A DNA stretch of 64,000 nucleotides from Aminobacter aganoensis (GCF_014206975.1 NZ_JACHOU010000004.1:264554-328553); one strand, 5' to 3'; counted from the first letter of the stretch, positions 50,912 through 63,709 are shown. Numbers and translations: made by a program. The notes: generated from the sequence alone by a model not told the origin.

Positions 50912-52033
50912 ATGGTGGTCTCGCATTTCCTGAGATGGATCGACACCGCCAAGGTGGGCGAGCGCGCAGCCGCCGCAGCCGCCTTGGCCAATGCCTACGT
51001 CAACCGCGAAATGCCGTTCGAGGACCGCTGCGCCGCAGAGGCGGCGCTGACGCTGTTGCTAGACGATCCCTCGTCGAAGGTGCGTCAGTCGCTGGCAGAG
51101 GCGCTGTCGATGAGCGCTCATGCGCCGCTGCAGGTCATCGCCGCTCTTGCATCCGACCAGCCCGACGTCGCAGCTTTGGTTCTGGCGCGCTCGCCGCTCT
51201 TGACGGACGCCGACCTGATCGACCGTGTCGCCGCGGGCTCGTGCGCCATACAGGTACTTATCGCCGACCGGCCTGCCGTCTCCATGTCGCTCTCGGCCGC
51301 CATCGCCGAGGTGGGCGAGGCCGAGGCCTGCGTCACGTTGCTGCAGAATTATGGCGCCGACATCGCTTCGCTGAGCTTCCGCCGGATCGCCGAGCGCTTC
51401 GGCAGCGACGCGCGTGTGCGCGAGGCACTGGTGGCCGACCAGCGGCTGCCTTCCGATTGCCGGCATCTGCTTCTGGTCAAGCTCGGCGAAGCGCTGAAGG
51501 CCTCGCCTTTCGTCCTGGCACTGATGGGTGCTGCCCGTGCCGAGCGCGTGACGCGCGACGCCTGCGTGAAGGCTTCGATGACGCTCATCGAAGGCACTCG
51601 CGCCCAGGAACACGCGGCACTCGTCGAGCATCTTCGTCTGCGTGGGGATCTCACGGCAAGCTTCATCATCCGCATCCTCGCCCACGGCAAGGTCGACTTC
51701 TTCGGCGCTGCCCTGGTCGTGCTGACCGGTCGCGACGAACCACGGGTGAGGGCGCTTCTCTCTGCCGGCCAGGACGTGGCGCTGACGGCCCTGTTCCGCT
51801 CGGCAGGTCTTGCCGATGCGACGCATGCAATCATCCTGCGGGCCCTGAAGATCTGGCGCGAGGTGGCCAATGGACGCCGCGTCGCCGGTGCACAGGAGGT
51901 CAGCTGGCTGATGCTGAAGGAACTCGGCGGCCAAGCCGCCGAAGGCGAATTGGCCGGATTGGTCAAGTCGATCCATCTCGACGCGCTGCGCGAGAATGCA
52001 CGCGGCCACGCGCTGGCAATCGCGGCGGCCTGA
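50912..52033 (+). CDS. DUF2336-domain protein
   Basis: A 373-residue all-helical protein rich in HEAT-like repeats (for example DPSSKVRQSLAEALS and QPDVAALVLARSPLL), which is the DUF2336 pattern. The family is common in alphaproteobacteria and has no known activity. Start 50912 is the first ATG; an in-frame TTG at 50879 is possible. It converges with parE, 13 nt apart. Confidence 0.9.
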   Translation: MVVSHFLRWIDTAKVGERAAAAAALANAYVNREMPFEDRCAAEAALTLLLDDPSSKVRQSLAEALSMSAHAPLQVIAALASDQPDVAALVLARSPLLTDADLIDRVAAGSCAIQVLIADRPAVSMSLSAAIAEVGEAEACVTLLQNYGADIASLSFRRIAERFGSDARVREALVADQRLPSDCRHLLLVKLGEALKASPFVLALMGAARAERVTRDACVKASMTLIEGTRAQEHAALVEHLRLRGDLTASFIIRILAHGKVDFFGAALVVLTGRDEPRVRALLSAGQDVALTALFRSAGLADATHAIILRALKIWREVANGRRVAGAQEVSWLMLKELGGQAAEGELAGLVKSIHLDALRENARGHALAIAAA

Positions 52034-52046
52034 GCCGCCGCTTGCC

Positions 52047-54107
52047 TCAGATGTCGAGGGCGTCCGCCGCCGCGAATTCGGCACGATCCTGGATGAAGCG
52101 GAAGCGCAACTCCGGCTTGGTGCCCATCAGCGCATCGACCGCGCTCTTGGTCTCGTCGGCATCGTCGAGGACCTCGACGCGCAGCAGCGTGCGCTTCGAC
52201 GGGTCCATCGTCGTTTCCTTGAGCTGGCTTGCCATCATCTCGCCAAGGCCCTTGAAGCGGCCGATCTCGACCTTGCCACGTCCGCTGAACTCGGTGCGCA
52301 GCAATTCTTCCTTGTGGGCGTCGTCGCGGGCATAGGCCACCTTGCCGCCCTGGCGGATCGAGTAGAGCGGCGGCACCGCCATATAGAGGTGACCGCCGCG
52401 AACGAGCTGCGGCATCTCCTGGAAGAAGAAGGTAATGAGCAGCGAGGCGATGTGGGCACCGTCGACGTCGGCGTCGGTCATGATGATGACGCGGTCGTAG
52501 CGCAGGTCTTCTTCACGGTATTTCGAGCGCGTGCCGCAACCCAGTGCCTGGATCAGGTCGCCGATCAGCTGGTTCGACGCCAGCTTGTCGTTGCCAGCGC
52601 TGGCGACGTTGAGGATCTTGCCCCGCAGCGGCAGGATCGCCTGCATCTTTCGGTCGCGCGCCTGCTTGGCCGAGCCACCTGCCGAGTCACCCTCGACGAT
52701 GAACAGTTCGGCACCTGCGGCGGCGTTCTGCGTACAGTCAGCCAGCTTGCCTGGCAGGCGCAGCTTGCGCACTGCGCTTTTGCGCGACACTTCCTTTTCC
52801 TGGCGTCGGCGCACGCGCTCGTCGGCGCGCGCGATCACCCAGTCGAGCAGCTTGGAGGCTTCCTGCGGGTTGTCGGCGAGCCAGTGATCGAACGGATCGC
52901 GGATCGCTGTCTCGACGATTCGCATGGCCTCGACCGTTGCCAGCTTGTCCTTGGTCTGGCCGACGAATTCCGGTTCGCGGATGAACACCGACAGCATGCC
53001 GGCAGCCGAGATCATCACGTCCTCGGAAGTGACGATCGCTGCACGCTTGTTGCCGACGAGGTCGGCATAGGCGCGCAGGCCGCGCGTCAGGACGTTGCGG
53101 AAGCCCATCTCGTGGGTGCCGCCATCGCCGGTCGGGATGGTGTTGCAATAGGAGTTGATGAAGCCATCGCCGCCGAACCAGGTGACAGCCCACTCGATCG
53201 AGCCGTGGCCGCTCTGCTTGTCGCTCTTGCCCGAGAAGATTTCGCGGGTGACCTGCATCTCGTCGCCAAGCGAGGCCTTGAGATAGTCGCCGAGGCCGCC
53301 AGGGAAATGGAACACCGCTTTCGCCGGGGTTTCGTCCTTTTCCTTCAGCAGCGTCGGGTCGCAGCTCCAGCGGATCTCGACGCCGCCGAACAGATAGGCC
53401 TTCGAACGCGCCATCTTGTAGATGCGGGCCGGTTCGAAATGCGCGCCCTTGCCGAAGATGTCGGGATCGGGGTGGAAGCGCACCTTGGTGCCGCGCCGGT
53501 TGTGCACGTCGCCCAGGCTTTCGAGCCCGCCTTGCGGCACGCCGCGTGAAAAGCGCTGGCGATAGAGCTGGCGGCCGCGCGCTACCTCGACCTCGAGCAG
53601 GTCCGACAAGGCGTTGACCACCGAAACGCCGACGCCATGCAGGCCGCCCGAGGTCTCGTAGACCTTGGAGTCGAACTTGCCGCCGGCATGCAGCGTCGTC
53701 ATGATGACTTCGAGCGCCGACTTGTTCTTGAATTTCGGGTGCGGATCGACGGGAATGCCGCGGCCGTTGTCGGTGACGGTCAGGAAACCTTCGGCGTCAA
53801 GCTCGACCTCGATGAAGGTGGCATGCCCGGCCACGGCCTCGTCCATCGAGTTGTCGATGACTTCGGCGAAGAGGTGGTGGAGCGCCTTCTCGTCGGTGCC
53901 GCCGATATACATGCCGGGGCGCCGGCGCACCGGCTCCAGGCCTTCGAGCACCTCGATGTCGGCTGCACTGTAGCCCTCGCTGCCGTCCTTGGCCGCCGGA
54001 GCAGGGCGCTTGGCCACTGCCGCCTGCACCAGCGGGTCCGCCGGACGCGAAACGGGGCGGGGCGGCTGCTTGTCGAGGCTGCCGAAAAGATCGTTGCTAT
54101 CGTCCAT
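52047..54107 (-). CDS. parE: DNA topoisomerase IV subunit B
   Basis: A 686-residue type IIA topoisomerase B subunit. The GHKL ATPase has VIDNSMDEAV, DNGRGIPVD and GLHGVGVSVVNALS. The transducer domain follows, then the TOPRIM block with EGDSAGGSAKQARDR and TDADVDGAHI. The length and absence of a GyrB-type insert identify ParE rather than GyrB. It decatenates daughter chromosomes. The start at 54107 is the first Met with homology; an upstream extension to 54173 is unlikely. Confidence 0.97.
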   Translation of the reverse strand: MDDSNDLFGSLDKQPPRPVSRPADPLVQAAVAKRPAPAAKDGSEGYSAADIEVLEGLEPVRRRPGMYIGGTDEKALHHLFAEVIDNSMDEAVAGHATFIEVELDAEGFLTVTDNGRGIPVDPHPKFKNKSALEVIMTTLHAGGKFDSKVYETSGGLHGVGVSVVNALSDLLEVEVARGRQLYRQRFSRGVPQGGLESLGDVHNRRGTKVRFHPDPDIFGKGAHFEPARIYKMARSKAYLFGGVEIRWSCDPTLLKEKDETPAKAVFHFPGGLGDYLKASLGDEMQVTREIFSGKSDKQSGHGSIEWAVTWFGGDGFINSYCNTIPTGDGGTHEMGFRNVLTRGLRAYADLVGNKRAAIVTSEDVMISAAGMLSVFIREPEFVGQTKDKLATVEAMRIVETAIRDPFDHWLADNPQEASKLLDWVIARADERVRRRQEKEVSRKSAVRKLRLPGKLADCTQNAAAGAELFIVEGDSAGGSAKQARDRKMQAILPLRGKILNVASAGNDKLASNQLIGDLIQALGCGTRSKYREEDLRYDRVIIMTDADVDGAHIASLLITFFFQEMPQLVRGGHLYMAVPPLYSIRQGGKVAYARDDAHKEELLRTEFSGRGKVEIGRFKGLGEMMASQLKETTMDPSKRTLLRVEVLDDADETKSAVDALMGTKPELRFRFIQDRAEFAAADALDI

Positions 54108-54359
54108 GCTCAATACGGTTTTCCGATGCTGCGAATCAGTTTGCCAAGTGTGCCAGTTTTGCCGTCGGCGCAATAGAAGTTCCGGTTATGTTCGTGCGTC
54201 ATGTTGTCAAACGCGACACAACCGTGCAACTATTCGTAAACGCAAACCGAAATCACCGGTTGATGAGTGGCGACGATCTGGCCTTTGGCGGTTGCTGGGC
54301 GACCGCTAAGTCCATAAGTGCTTCCCAAACAATCGGACAATCAACAAGGCGGGGGCCTC

Positions 54360-55535
54360 GTGCTTGACTTCGGTTCCCTTTTGCTCGCAACGGCTCTGTC
54401 CGGCGCCTGTCTGAGCGGAACGCTGCTCGCCATCTGGCTGACGGCGCGCCAAGCGCGTTTCGTCTTCACGATGGCGGTGGGGATACTACTTCTTGTCGTC
54501 CATGTCATCGGCTTTTGGCAATATGGCCGCAACGCCTCGCCATGGCTTGGTCAGGTGACCCTGGCACTGCTGGTTGCCGGTTTCTTCGTCATCCTGTGCT
54601 CGACGGCCCAGTATCTCGAGCGCGGTTGGCACAGGATGGCAGCAGGGCCAGTCCTTGCGGCGGTGGTGGTGATCACGGCGGCAACCGCCGCCGGCTATGA
54701 CGGTCTGGGTTTCGTCCTCGCCTATTCGACGGTTACGGCGCTGCTGGTGGTGATAACGGCGATGTTCTGGGCCGCCGGCGAATATGATCGGCGTATCCTG
54801 GCCGCCGTCACCTTGCTCGCTGGCAGCGCTGCCGTCTCCTTCACGCTCTGCGCCTTGGTCCTGGTCCTGGAGGGGCAGTGGTCGCTGGGCACCGTCCCCA
54901 AGAACTGGGCCGAAGACCTGAACACTGCCGTCGTCGTTGCCTGCATGACGGCGCTTGGGGCGCTGACCATTTCGCTGCATCACCTGCGCACCCAGCGCCA
55001 GCTGACCGTGCAGACGCTGACCGACCCCCTGACCGGCTTGCTGAACCGCAGGGCCTTGACGATGTTTCATCGTGACACTCGGTTCGGACCTTCGATGGCG
55101 CTGGCCATGTTCGATTTCGACCATTTCAAGCGTACCAACGACGTCTTCGGCCACGCCGCGGGCGATACGGTCCTGCAGCGCTTCGCAGATGTCGTCAGGA
55201 GCCACGCCCAGGACGGTGTCGAGTGCTTTCGGCTGGGCGGCGAGGAATTCGCCGTCGTCATGTCGGGTGTCGCTCCCGATGAGGCTCACGAGATATTGCG
55301 CGCAATCGGCGCCGCCTTCGGCGCCGAGATCGTCGCCACCAAGCTCGGGCCACTGCGCAGTACCGTCAGCGTCGGCGTCTGTTTCGGCGATGAAGCAGTG
55401 ACGTCGCTCGATGAAATGCTGCTCGCGGCGGACGCAGCGCTTTACGCTGCCAAGCGTTCCGGCCGAAACCGGGCGGTTACGGCGGATACCACGGGTGGCG
55501 CGACAACCTATGAGCCTGCACGGCTGTTTGCCTAA
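54360..55535 (+). CDS. Membrane-bound diguanylate cyclase (GGDEF)
   Basis: A protein of about 391 residues with about six N-terminal membrane segments (to about residue 205) and a cytoplasmic GGDEF domain from about 225: TDPLTGLLNRRAL, FDFDHFKRTND and the active-site RLGGEEFAVV. GGEEF is the active form, so it should make cyclic-di-GMP. There is no obvious inhibitory RxxD motif before it. The GTG at 54360 follows AAGGCGGGGG; an in-frame GTG at 54318 is an alternative. It converges with gcvP. Confidence 0.93.
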   Translation: MLDFGSLLLATALSGACLSGTLLAIWLTARQARFVFTMAVGILLLVVHVIGFWQYGRNASPWLGQVTLALLVAGFFVILCSTAQYLERGWHRMAAGPVLAAVVVITAATAAGYDGLGFVLAYSTVTALLVVITAMFWAAGEYDRRILAAVTLLAGSAAVSFTLCALVLVLEGQWSLGTVPKNWAEDLNTAVVVACMTALGALTISLHHLRTQRQLTVQTLTDPLTGLLNRRALTMFHRDTRFGPSMALAMFDFDHFKRTNDVFGHAAGDTVLQRFADVVRSHAQDGVECFRLGGEEFAVVMSGVAPDEAHEILRAIGAAFGAEIVATKLGPLRSTVSVGVCFGDEAVTSLDEMLLAADAALYAAKRSGRNRAVTADTTGGATTYEPARLFA

Positions 55536-55583
55536 ACTCGTCATCCGGCACGGCTGCAGATAGCGCCATCGCCGCAAAAGCAA

Positions 55584-55607
55584 ACGGCCGGACAGATGTC
55601 CGGCCGT
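55584..55607. terminator. Bidirectional terminator between the GGDEF gene and gcvP
   Basis: A 10-bp perfect stem ACGGCCGGAC / GTCCGGCCGT with loop AGAT. On the minus strand it is followed by TTTGCTTTTG. It lies 48 nt past the GGDEF stop and 21 nt past the gcvP stop. Confidence 0.75.
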
Positions 55608-55628
55608 CTCATCTGGTTTCGGGCCTGC

Positions 55629-58439
<2,811 letters not shown>

Positions 58440-58453
58440 CTCAGGCAATCCTG

Positions 58454-58822
58454 TCAACCGATATGGGCTTTGTAGCCCGCTTCATCCATCAGGCCTTCGA
58501 GCTGGCCCGCATTGGCGATCTTCATCTTCCACAGCCAGCCTTCGCCGGTGGCGGCGGAGTTGACGAGTGCCGGGTCGGACGAGAGGGCTGCGTTGGCGTC
58601 GGTGATCTCGCCGTCGAGCGGCGCATAGACGTCCGAAGCCGCCTTGACGGATTCGACGACGACGGCGACGTCGCCCTTGGCGAGCTTGCGTCCGGCTTCA
58701 GGCAGTTCGACGAAGACGAGGTCGCCAAGCTGTTCCTGCGCGTAGTCGGTGATGCCGACCGTTGCGATGTCGCCCTCGACGCGCAGCCACTCGTGGTCTT
58801 CTGTGTAATAGGTCTTGGTCAT
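58454..58822 (-). CDS. gcvH: Glycine cleavage system H protein
   Basis: A 122-residue lipoyl carrier: [30 protein letters not shown] and the lipoylated Lys in VESVKAASD near residue 60, then GEGWLWKM. It shuttles the aminomethyl group among P, T and L proteins. It lies 5 nt after gcvT. Confidence 0.98.
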   Translation of the reverse strand: MTKTYYTEDHEWLRVEGDIATVGITDYAQEQLGDLVFVELPEAGRKLAKGDVAVVVESVKAASDVYAPLDGEITDANAALSSDPALVNSAATGEGWLWKMKIANAGQLEGLMDEAGYKAHIG

Positions 58823-58827
58823 GGAAA

Positions 58828-59928
58828 TTATCCTTTGCGATAGCGATGCTGCGTGAAGGGAAGGGAATGGACGTCGACAGGCACCCTGGTGCCGCGAACA
58901 TCGGCGAAGACGCGGGTGCCGGCCTTGGAAAGCGATGCCGGGACATAGCCCATGGCGACCGGGAAGCCGGCCGAGGGACCGAAGCCGCCCGACGTGACGC
59001 GACCGGCCGGATTGCCGTCGGCGTCAAAGAGTTGCGTGCCCGAACGCACCGGCTGGCGGCCTTCGGGCTTCAGCCCGACACGCTTTTCCACAGCTCCGTC
59101 GGCGAGGATCTTGGCGAGTGCCGCGCGTCCGATGAACGTGCCTTCGGTGCGCAGATCCTTGGGGATGGCCCACATCAGGCCAGCGCCTGCCGGGTCGGTC
59201 TCGGGCGTTATGTCGTTGCCGTGCAGGCAGAGGCCGGCTTCGAGCCGCAGGCTGTCGCGTGCGGCCAGGCCGATCCACATGACGCGTTCGTCGCCGAGCA
59301 GCTTGCCCAGCAGTTCGCGGGCGTCCGCCTCGGGCAGGCCGATCTCGAAACCGTCTTCCCCGGTATAGCCCGAGCGGCTCATGAACCAGTTGGCGCGGGG
59401 TTCGAGGCCCTGCATGAAGAACAGCCCGTCAGTGACAATGCCTGCCTTTGCCAGCACCTCGGCCGCTTCCGGGCCCTGGATGGCGATGAAGACACGGTCG
59501 AGCGGCTCGACCGTGGCATCGAAGCCCTTGGCTAGGTCGCGCAGATGCGCTTCGTCGGTCGCGGCGTTGCCGGCATTGGCCACCACCATGAAGCGCTCGT
59601 CGCCGAGCCGGGTGATGATCAGGTCATCGATGATGCCAGCCGCCTCGGTCAGGAAGAAGGTGTACTTCGACTGGCGAAGCTCGAGCGCCTTGGAGTCGAG
59701 CGGGCAGGCACGGTTGAGCAGGTCGGCGGCACCGGGGCCGCTGACCACGAACAGCTTCATGTGGGAAATGTCGAACAGGCCGACATGCTCGCGGGTGTGA
59801 AGGTGCTCCTTCATCACGCCGGCGGGATAGGTCAGCGGCATGTTCCAGCCGGCAAAGGCACCAAAGCGCGCACCAGCGGCGGAATGCAGGTCTGCAAGCG
59901 GTAGGTTGTGGGTGTTGTCGCCCGTCAT
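58828..59928 (-). CDS. gcvT: Aminomethyltransferase (glycine cleavage T protein)
   Basis: A 366-residue folate-dependent enzyme: [33 protein letters not shown], the catalytic-Asp region, [18 protein letters not shown] and [15 protein letters not shown]. It transfers the methylene group to tetrahydrofolate. First gene of the gcvT-gcvH-gcvP operon; controlled by the riboswitch 50 nt upstream. The L protein (lipoamide dehydrogenase) is not in the window. Confidence 0.98.
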   Translation of the reverse strand: MTGDNTHNLPLADLHSAAGARFGAFAGWNMPLTYPAGVMKEHLHTREHVGLFDISHMKLFVVSGPGAADLLNRACPLDSKALELRQSKYTFFLTEAAGIIDDLIITRLGDERFMVVANAGNAATDEAHLRDLAKGFDATVEPLDRVFIAIQGPEAAEVLAKAGIVTDGLFFMQGLEPRANWFMSRSGYTGEDGFEIGLPEADARELLGKLLGDERVMWIGLAARDSLRLEAGLCLHGNDITPETDPAGAGLMWAIPKDLRTEGTFIGRAALAKILADGAVEKRVGLKPEGRQPVRSGTQLFDADGNPAGRVTSGGFGPSAGFPVAMGYVPASLSKAGTRVFADVRGTRVPVDVHSLPFTQHRYRKG

Positions 59929-59977
59929 GTCTTCTCCAGAGTCGCACGTGTCCAGCCGCTGCGGCGGCCATTCCGTG

Positions 59978-60155
59978 CCCCTCTGTCTGAAGCCTGAGAG
60001 ACTCGCGCTCCGGAACTCTGTCGGCAGCGCTTACACCTTCGGCGCGGGGTTTTCGGCCCCGACTTTCCAGAGTGTCCTTCCCGTTTACGGTTCTTTTGCC
60101 TGAGAGATTTCGGGCGATTTCCCCTTCGGCGTCAGCTTTCGCTGCTCTCTCCCGC
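59978..60155 (-). ncRNA. Tandem glycine riboswitch
   Basis: Minus-strand leader of gcvT with two glycine aptamers in tandem. Each has the conserved elements: 5' GGGAGAG, CGCCGAAGGGG and CTCTCAGGC for aptamer 1; then CACTCTGGAAAG, CGCCGAAGGTGTAAGC and CTCTCAGGC for aptamer 2, closing with GACAGAGGG. It ends about 50 nt before the gcvT ATG. Glycine binding switches on the cleavage system in known examples. Confidence 0.93.
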
Positions 60156-60302
60156 AAACAGGTGGAGCCCGCAAAGGCCCCAGACGACTCGTCAATATCC
60201 CAACGACGACTCTTTGTCACCTAGGAGCGCAGTGCTTATTCACACGGCCGGATAGTCCCATCCAATACTTCCGGGTAGTGAACGCAATTGCTGTCACTGT
60301 CG

Positions 60303-61094
60303 TCAGATGCCGCCATACCAGTCGTAGCCTCGGTCTTCCCAATAGCCGCCCTTGCCCAGGCCCATCGCGCCGAGACCGTCGACCAACTCGATCCTGTGCA
60401 CGTATTTCGGCATCTTGTAGCCGAGCTGGCGTTCGACCCTGACGCGCAGCGGCGCGCCGTTCTCGACCGGCAAAGCCTTGCCGTTCATGCCGTAGGCCAG
60501 GATCGTCTGCGGGTGCCGCGCGTCGAGCAGGTCGATCGATCCATAATATTTGACCTCGCCGGACAGGCTGCGCTCGATCGTGTCCAGGCAATGGAAAACC
60601 GCGTAGCGGGCATTCGGCTTCACCACGGCGGCGTCGAGCACCAGCCCCATCTGCACGCCTGTCCATTTGGCGATGCAACTCCAGCCCTCGACGCAGTCAT
60701 GCCGGGTGATCTGGGTGCGCGAAGGCATCGCCATCAGTTGCTCTCGCGACAGCGACAGCGGCTTTTCGACGAGCCCGGCCACGTCGAGCCGCCAGTCGGC
60801 GAACTGATTCGACAGCAGGCCCTTGTAGGTGTCGTCGTCGGGTGCAGTCACGCCGTTGGGCCGCTGCGACTGGCGAATGTCCGCCTCGGAGAACTCCTGG
60901 GCAAGCGAAGCGCGGCCCGCGAGCAGCCTCTGCGCGCGATAGGTCAGTCCGTTGGCGCCTTCGAGCACGTTGCGCACGCCGTTGTCGCTGTCCTGCAGGA
61001 AGTCGAATGCATCGCAGCCGGACAGTGCCATTCCCGAGATGCCGAGCGATGCCGCGGTCAGAAAGCGCCGGCGGTTCAGTTGGAATTTCGGCAT
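60303..61094 (-). CDS. Molybdopterin-dependent oxidoreductase (MsrP/YedY/sulfite-oxidase fold), Tat-exported
   Basis: A 263-residue protein with a twin-arginine signal (NRRRFLTAASLG) and a lipobox-like LSGC near residue 27, so it may be a Tat lipoprotein. The Mo-binding fold shows RHDCVEGWSC with the molybdenum-ligating Cys134 and GMNGKALPVENGAPLRVRVERQLGYK. The E. coli homologue repairs oxidised methionine in the periplasm. It begins 1 nt after the cytochrome b gene, a likely redox partner. The physiological substrate is not certain. Confidence 0.92.
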   Translation of the reverse strand: MPKFQLNRRRFLTAASLGISGMALSGCDAFDFLQDSDNGVRNVLEGANGLTYRAQRLLAGRASLAQEFSEADIRQSQRPNGVTAPDDDTYKGLLSNQFADWRLDVAGLVEKPLSLSREQLMAMPSRTQITRHDCVEGWSCIAKWTGVQMGLVLDAAVVKPNARYAVFHCLDTIERSLSGEVKYYGSIDLLDARHPQTILAYGMNGKALPVENGAPLRVRVERQLGYKMPKYVHRIELVDGLGAMGLGKGGYWEDRGYDWYGGI

Positions 61095-61095
61095 G

Positions 61096-61971
61096 TCACG
61101 CACTCCCATTGTGCGAACCGTTGTCGCCATTGGGCGAATCCGTGCGGTACCACCCGGTGACGATCGAGCGCAGTTCGTTGATCGGGCCTGCCGCCAGGAT
61201 CATCAGCATGTGGACGATGAAGAACGCGACCAGAAGCGCCATCGCAACGAAATGTATTGTTCGCGCCGTCTGCCGACCGCCAAGCAGGTCGGCGAGGAAT
61301 GGAAGGGCCGCGTTCATGCTTGGCGACATGGCAAGGCCGGTCACGACCATCAGCGGCAAAAGCACGAACAGCACGCCGCCATAGGCGAGCTTCTGCAGCG
61401 TGTTGTAGTTGCGGCTGTGGTGGAACTTCAGCCTGGCGTGGTCGGCGATGTCTCTGGGCAAGCGCCTGATGTCGTCGACGCGAGGCACGAGGTCGCGGCG
61501 CAGGTGGCCGTTGAGCAGGCTCGCGACAAACCATGCCAGCAGAGTTCCCGACAGGGCCCAGGCAAAGAAGAAGTGGACGACGCGGCCGGTTGCAAGGTCC
61601 TGGCCGGAAGGAATTGTCGCCCATGCGGGAAACGCGCGCGCATCGAGATTGTCGGCGGTGCCGGAAAGGCCGAGGATTCCGGTGGTGTTGAATCTTTTAC
61701 CGAGGAATTCGGTGTAACCTATTGGTCCATTTGAATTATAGTCGGACCCAATGACCAGGACGTCGTTGTCGAACTCGAAGCCCGATTGCTTGCCGATGTA
61801 GAGCGCCGGGTGGGCGTTGAATATCTGCAGACCGCTGAGCAGCAGGAAAAACAGCGACAACGTCCAGATCCAGTGGGTGAGGCGCGTCCAGCGCGTTTGC
61901 CGGTAGACGAGCGTGCCAGCTGCCGCATTCGCCGGCTCGTCGTCATGTGCCTTGAGAACATGGCTTTCCAT
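61096..61971 (-). CDS. Cytochrome b (b561-like / FdnI-type) membrane subunit
   Basis: A 291-residue protein with four main membrane segments carrying haem-type histidines (RLTHWIWTLSLFFLL, GRVVHFFFAW, THFVAMAL-like IHFVAMALLVAFFIVHMLM). It passes electrons from the quinone pool to the periplasm. Separated by 1 nt from the Tat-exported molybdo-enzyme, it probably forms a two-subunit complex with it, in place of the usual MsrQ/YedZ. Confidence 0.92.
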   Translation of the reverse strand: MESHVLKAHDDEPANAAAGTLVYRQTRWTRLTHWIWTLSLFFLLLSGLQIFNAHPALYIGKQSGFEFDNDVLVIGSDYNSNGPIGYTEFLGKRFNTTGILGLSGTADNLDARAFPAWATIPSGQDLATGRVVHFFFAWALSGTLLAWFVASLLNGHLRRDLVPRVDDIRRLPRDIADHARLKFHHSRNYNTLQKLAYGGVLFVLLPLMVVTGLAMSPSMNAALPFLADLLGGRQTARTIHFVAMALLVAFFIVHMLMILAAGPINELRSIVTGWYRTDSPNGDNGSHNGSA

Positions 61972-62085
61972 CGCAGCTGACCTCCGTCGGGCGCAACGGG
62001 AGACTGCCCGCCGAGCGCATACCTTGGTCGAATTACGGATGCGGCAAGGGCAGGGTTTCGTGGTGACGATGACATCGGCGTGAAA

Positions 62086-62742
62086 TCAGCTGGCGAGCGA
62101 AACCACAAGGTTGACCGCGGCAGCAACGATGATGGTGTTGAAGAAGAACGACAGGATCGAATGGACCAGCGCTGCCTGGCGCATGTGCGTCGAGGAGATG
62201 TTGGTGTCTGCTGTCTGCGCCGTCATGCCGATGACCACGGCGAAGTAGAGGAAGTCCCAACCGCAGGGGCGTTCCGTGCCGGGAAAGATCAATCCGCCGA
62301 CGGGCTTGCGGCTGCGCGTCGAGGTGGCGTCTGCCTTGCTGTCGCCTTTCCAGTACAGACGGGCGTAGTGAAGTGCCGCCATGGCGTGGATTGTCAGCCA
62401 GCCGAGTGGCAGCGACAGCAGCGAAAAGGCGAGCCAATAGGCGTGGGGTACCTGTTTCGCGTTGATCAGGATGAACAGCGAGCCGACGGCAACCACCACG
62501 ATGCCGATCGTCACCAGGAAGATGATCCAGATCGGCTCGTCGGCCTGCTGGGCGCGCCGGCTGAGGAAGTCCGCGGTCAGCCTCGGCATCTCGCGCAGCA
62601 CCAGGAAGATGTAGCAGGCGAAGAAGGCGTTGGCGGCGATGCTGTAGCTGAGAGGATGGTGAAACAGCAGTGCCGCGACAAGCGCGACCAGGCCAATGCC
62701 TGCGCTGGCGAGAAAGATGAAGTGGCGGCCGAACGGCTTCAT
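62086..62742 (-). CDS. DUF1345-domain membrane protein
   Basis: A 218-residue integral membrane protein with about five to six segments and the DUF1345 motifs: ANAFFACYIFLVLREMPRLTA, YARLYWKGD, GWDFLYFAVVIGMTAQTADTNIS and FFFNTIIVAAAVNLV. Unknown function. Its start overlaps the YaiI-family stop by 4 nt (ATGA), so it is translated from that gene's transcript. Confidence 0.93.
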   Translation of the reverse strand: MKPFGRHFIFLASAGIGLVALVAALLFHHPLSYSIAANAFFACYIFLVLREMPRLTADFLSRRAQQADEPIWIIFLVTIGIVVVAVGSLFILINAKQVPHAYWLAFSLLSLPLGWLTIHAMAALHYARLYWKGDSKADATSTRSRKPVGGLIFPGTERPCGWDFLYFAVVIGMTAQTADTNISSTHMRQAALVHSILSFFFNTIIVAAAVNLVVSLAS

Positions 62743-63221
62743 GCCGGTGCGCCACCCGTTGCTGCCACTTTTACGGCCCGGCGCGCCATCTGGTCCAGCG
62801 CTCCAAGGAAGCGCGAGCGGTCCTGCGGTGCAAAGGATGCGTTGTAGCCCTTGCTCTCGCCGGTCTCGCGCAGATGTTGCTTGAGGTCGCGCATGGCGAC
62901 CGCCATGCCGATGGTCTCGGGGGTGAAGGGCTTGCCGGTCGGCCCCAGCACATGGGCGCCCAGCGCGACCGCCCTGGCTGCCAGCGGAATGTCGGCGGTG
63001 ACGACGATGTCGTTGGCGCGGCTGTTTTCGACGATCCAGTCGTCGGCGGCATCCGCTCCCTTGGAGACCACCACGTTGCGGATCATTGGATCGCGCGACG
63101 GCCTAAGGCCGCCATTGGAGACGAAGGTGACGATGAGATCGAGGCGTTCGGCGACCTTCACCACCTCGTCCTTGACCGGGCAGGCGTCGGCGTCGACGTA
63201 GATGATAGGCTTGTTGTCCAT
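62739..63221 (-). CDS. YaiI/YqxD-family protein (DUF188)
   Basis: A 160-residue protein beginning IIYVDADACPVKDEV, with NDIVVTADIPLAARAVALGAHVLGPTG. It is the DUF188 family, with a PIN-like fold whose acidic residues (D in YVDADA, D in TADIPL) are conserved. The activity is not established. The start at 63221 is the ATG next to the conserved motif. Followed by DUF1345 in an overlapping reading frame. Confidence 0.93.
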   Translation of the reverse strand: MDNKPIIYVDADACPVKDEVVKVAERLDLIVTFVSNGGLRPSRDPMIRNVVVSKGADAADDWIVENSRANDIVVTADIPLAARAVALGAHVLGPTGKPFTPETIGMAVAMRDLKQHLRETGESKGYNASFAPQDRSRFLGALDQMARRAVKVAATGGAPA

Positions 63222-63245
63222 CGCTGCACCTTGCATGCGCAAGGC

Positions 63246-63709
63246 TCAGGCAGGCAAGGGCCGGAGCATGTCGATATGGGGGATATCGTCTTCCAGATAT
63301 TCCTCCGACACGGTCTCGAAGCCAAAGGACGCATAGAATTTTTCGAGATGGCTCTGCGCCGACAGCGCGATCGGGCGGCTGGGGAACAGCCGTTCGCAGG
63401 CGGCGATGGATTCGGCCATCAGCTTGTCGCCAAGCCGTTTGCCGCGGTGGCCGGGCGACACCACGACCCGGCCGATATAGGCCGGGCCGTCGGTGCCGGA
63501 GGGCCCGATGATCCGGGTGCTTGCCAGCAATTCCTTGCCGGCAAGCAGCCTGAGGTGCAGAGCCTCGGGGTCCTTGCCGTCCAGCTCCGGGAACGCGCAT
63601 TTCTGCTCGACGACAAAGACGTCGATGCGCATTTTCAGCATCGCATAGAGATCGCCAGGGGACAGGTCGTCCAGGCCCCTGACGTCGACCTCATATGCGA
63701 CTGCGCTCA

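Noticed and set aside
59978..60155. Reading the repeated GAGAG/CTCTC structures before gcvT as terminators
   Set aside because: The conserved core sequences and tandem arrangement identify a glycine riboswitch instead.
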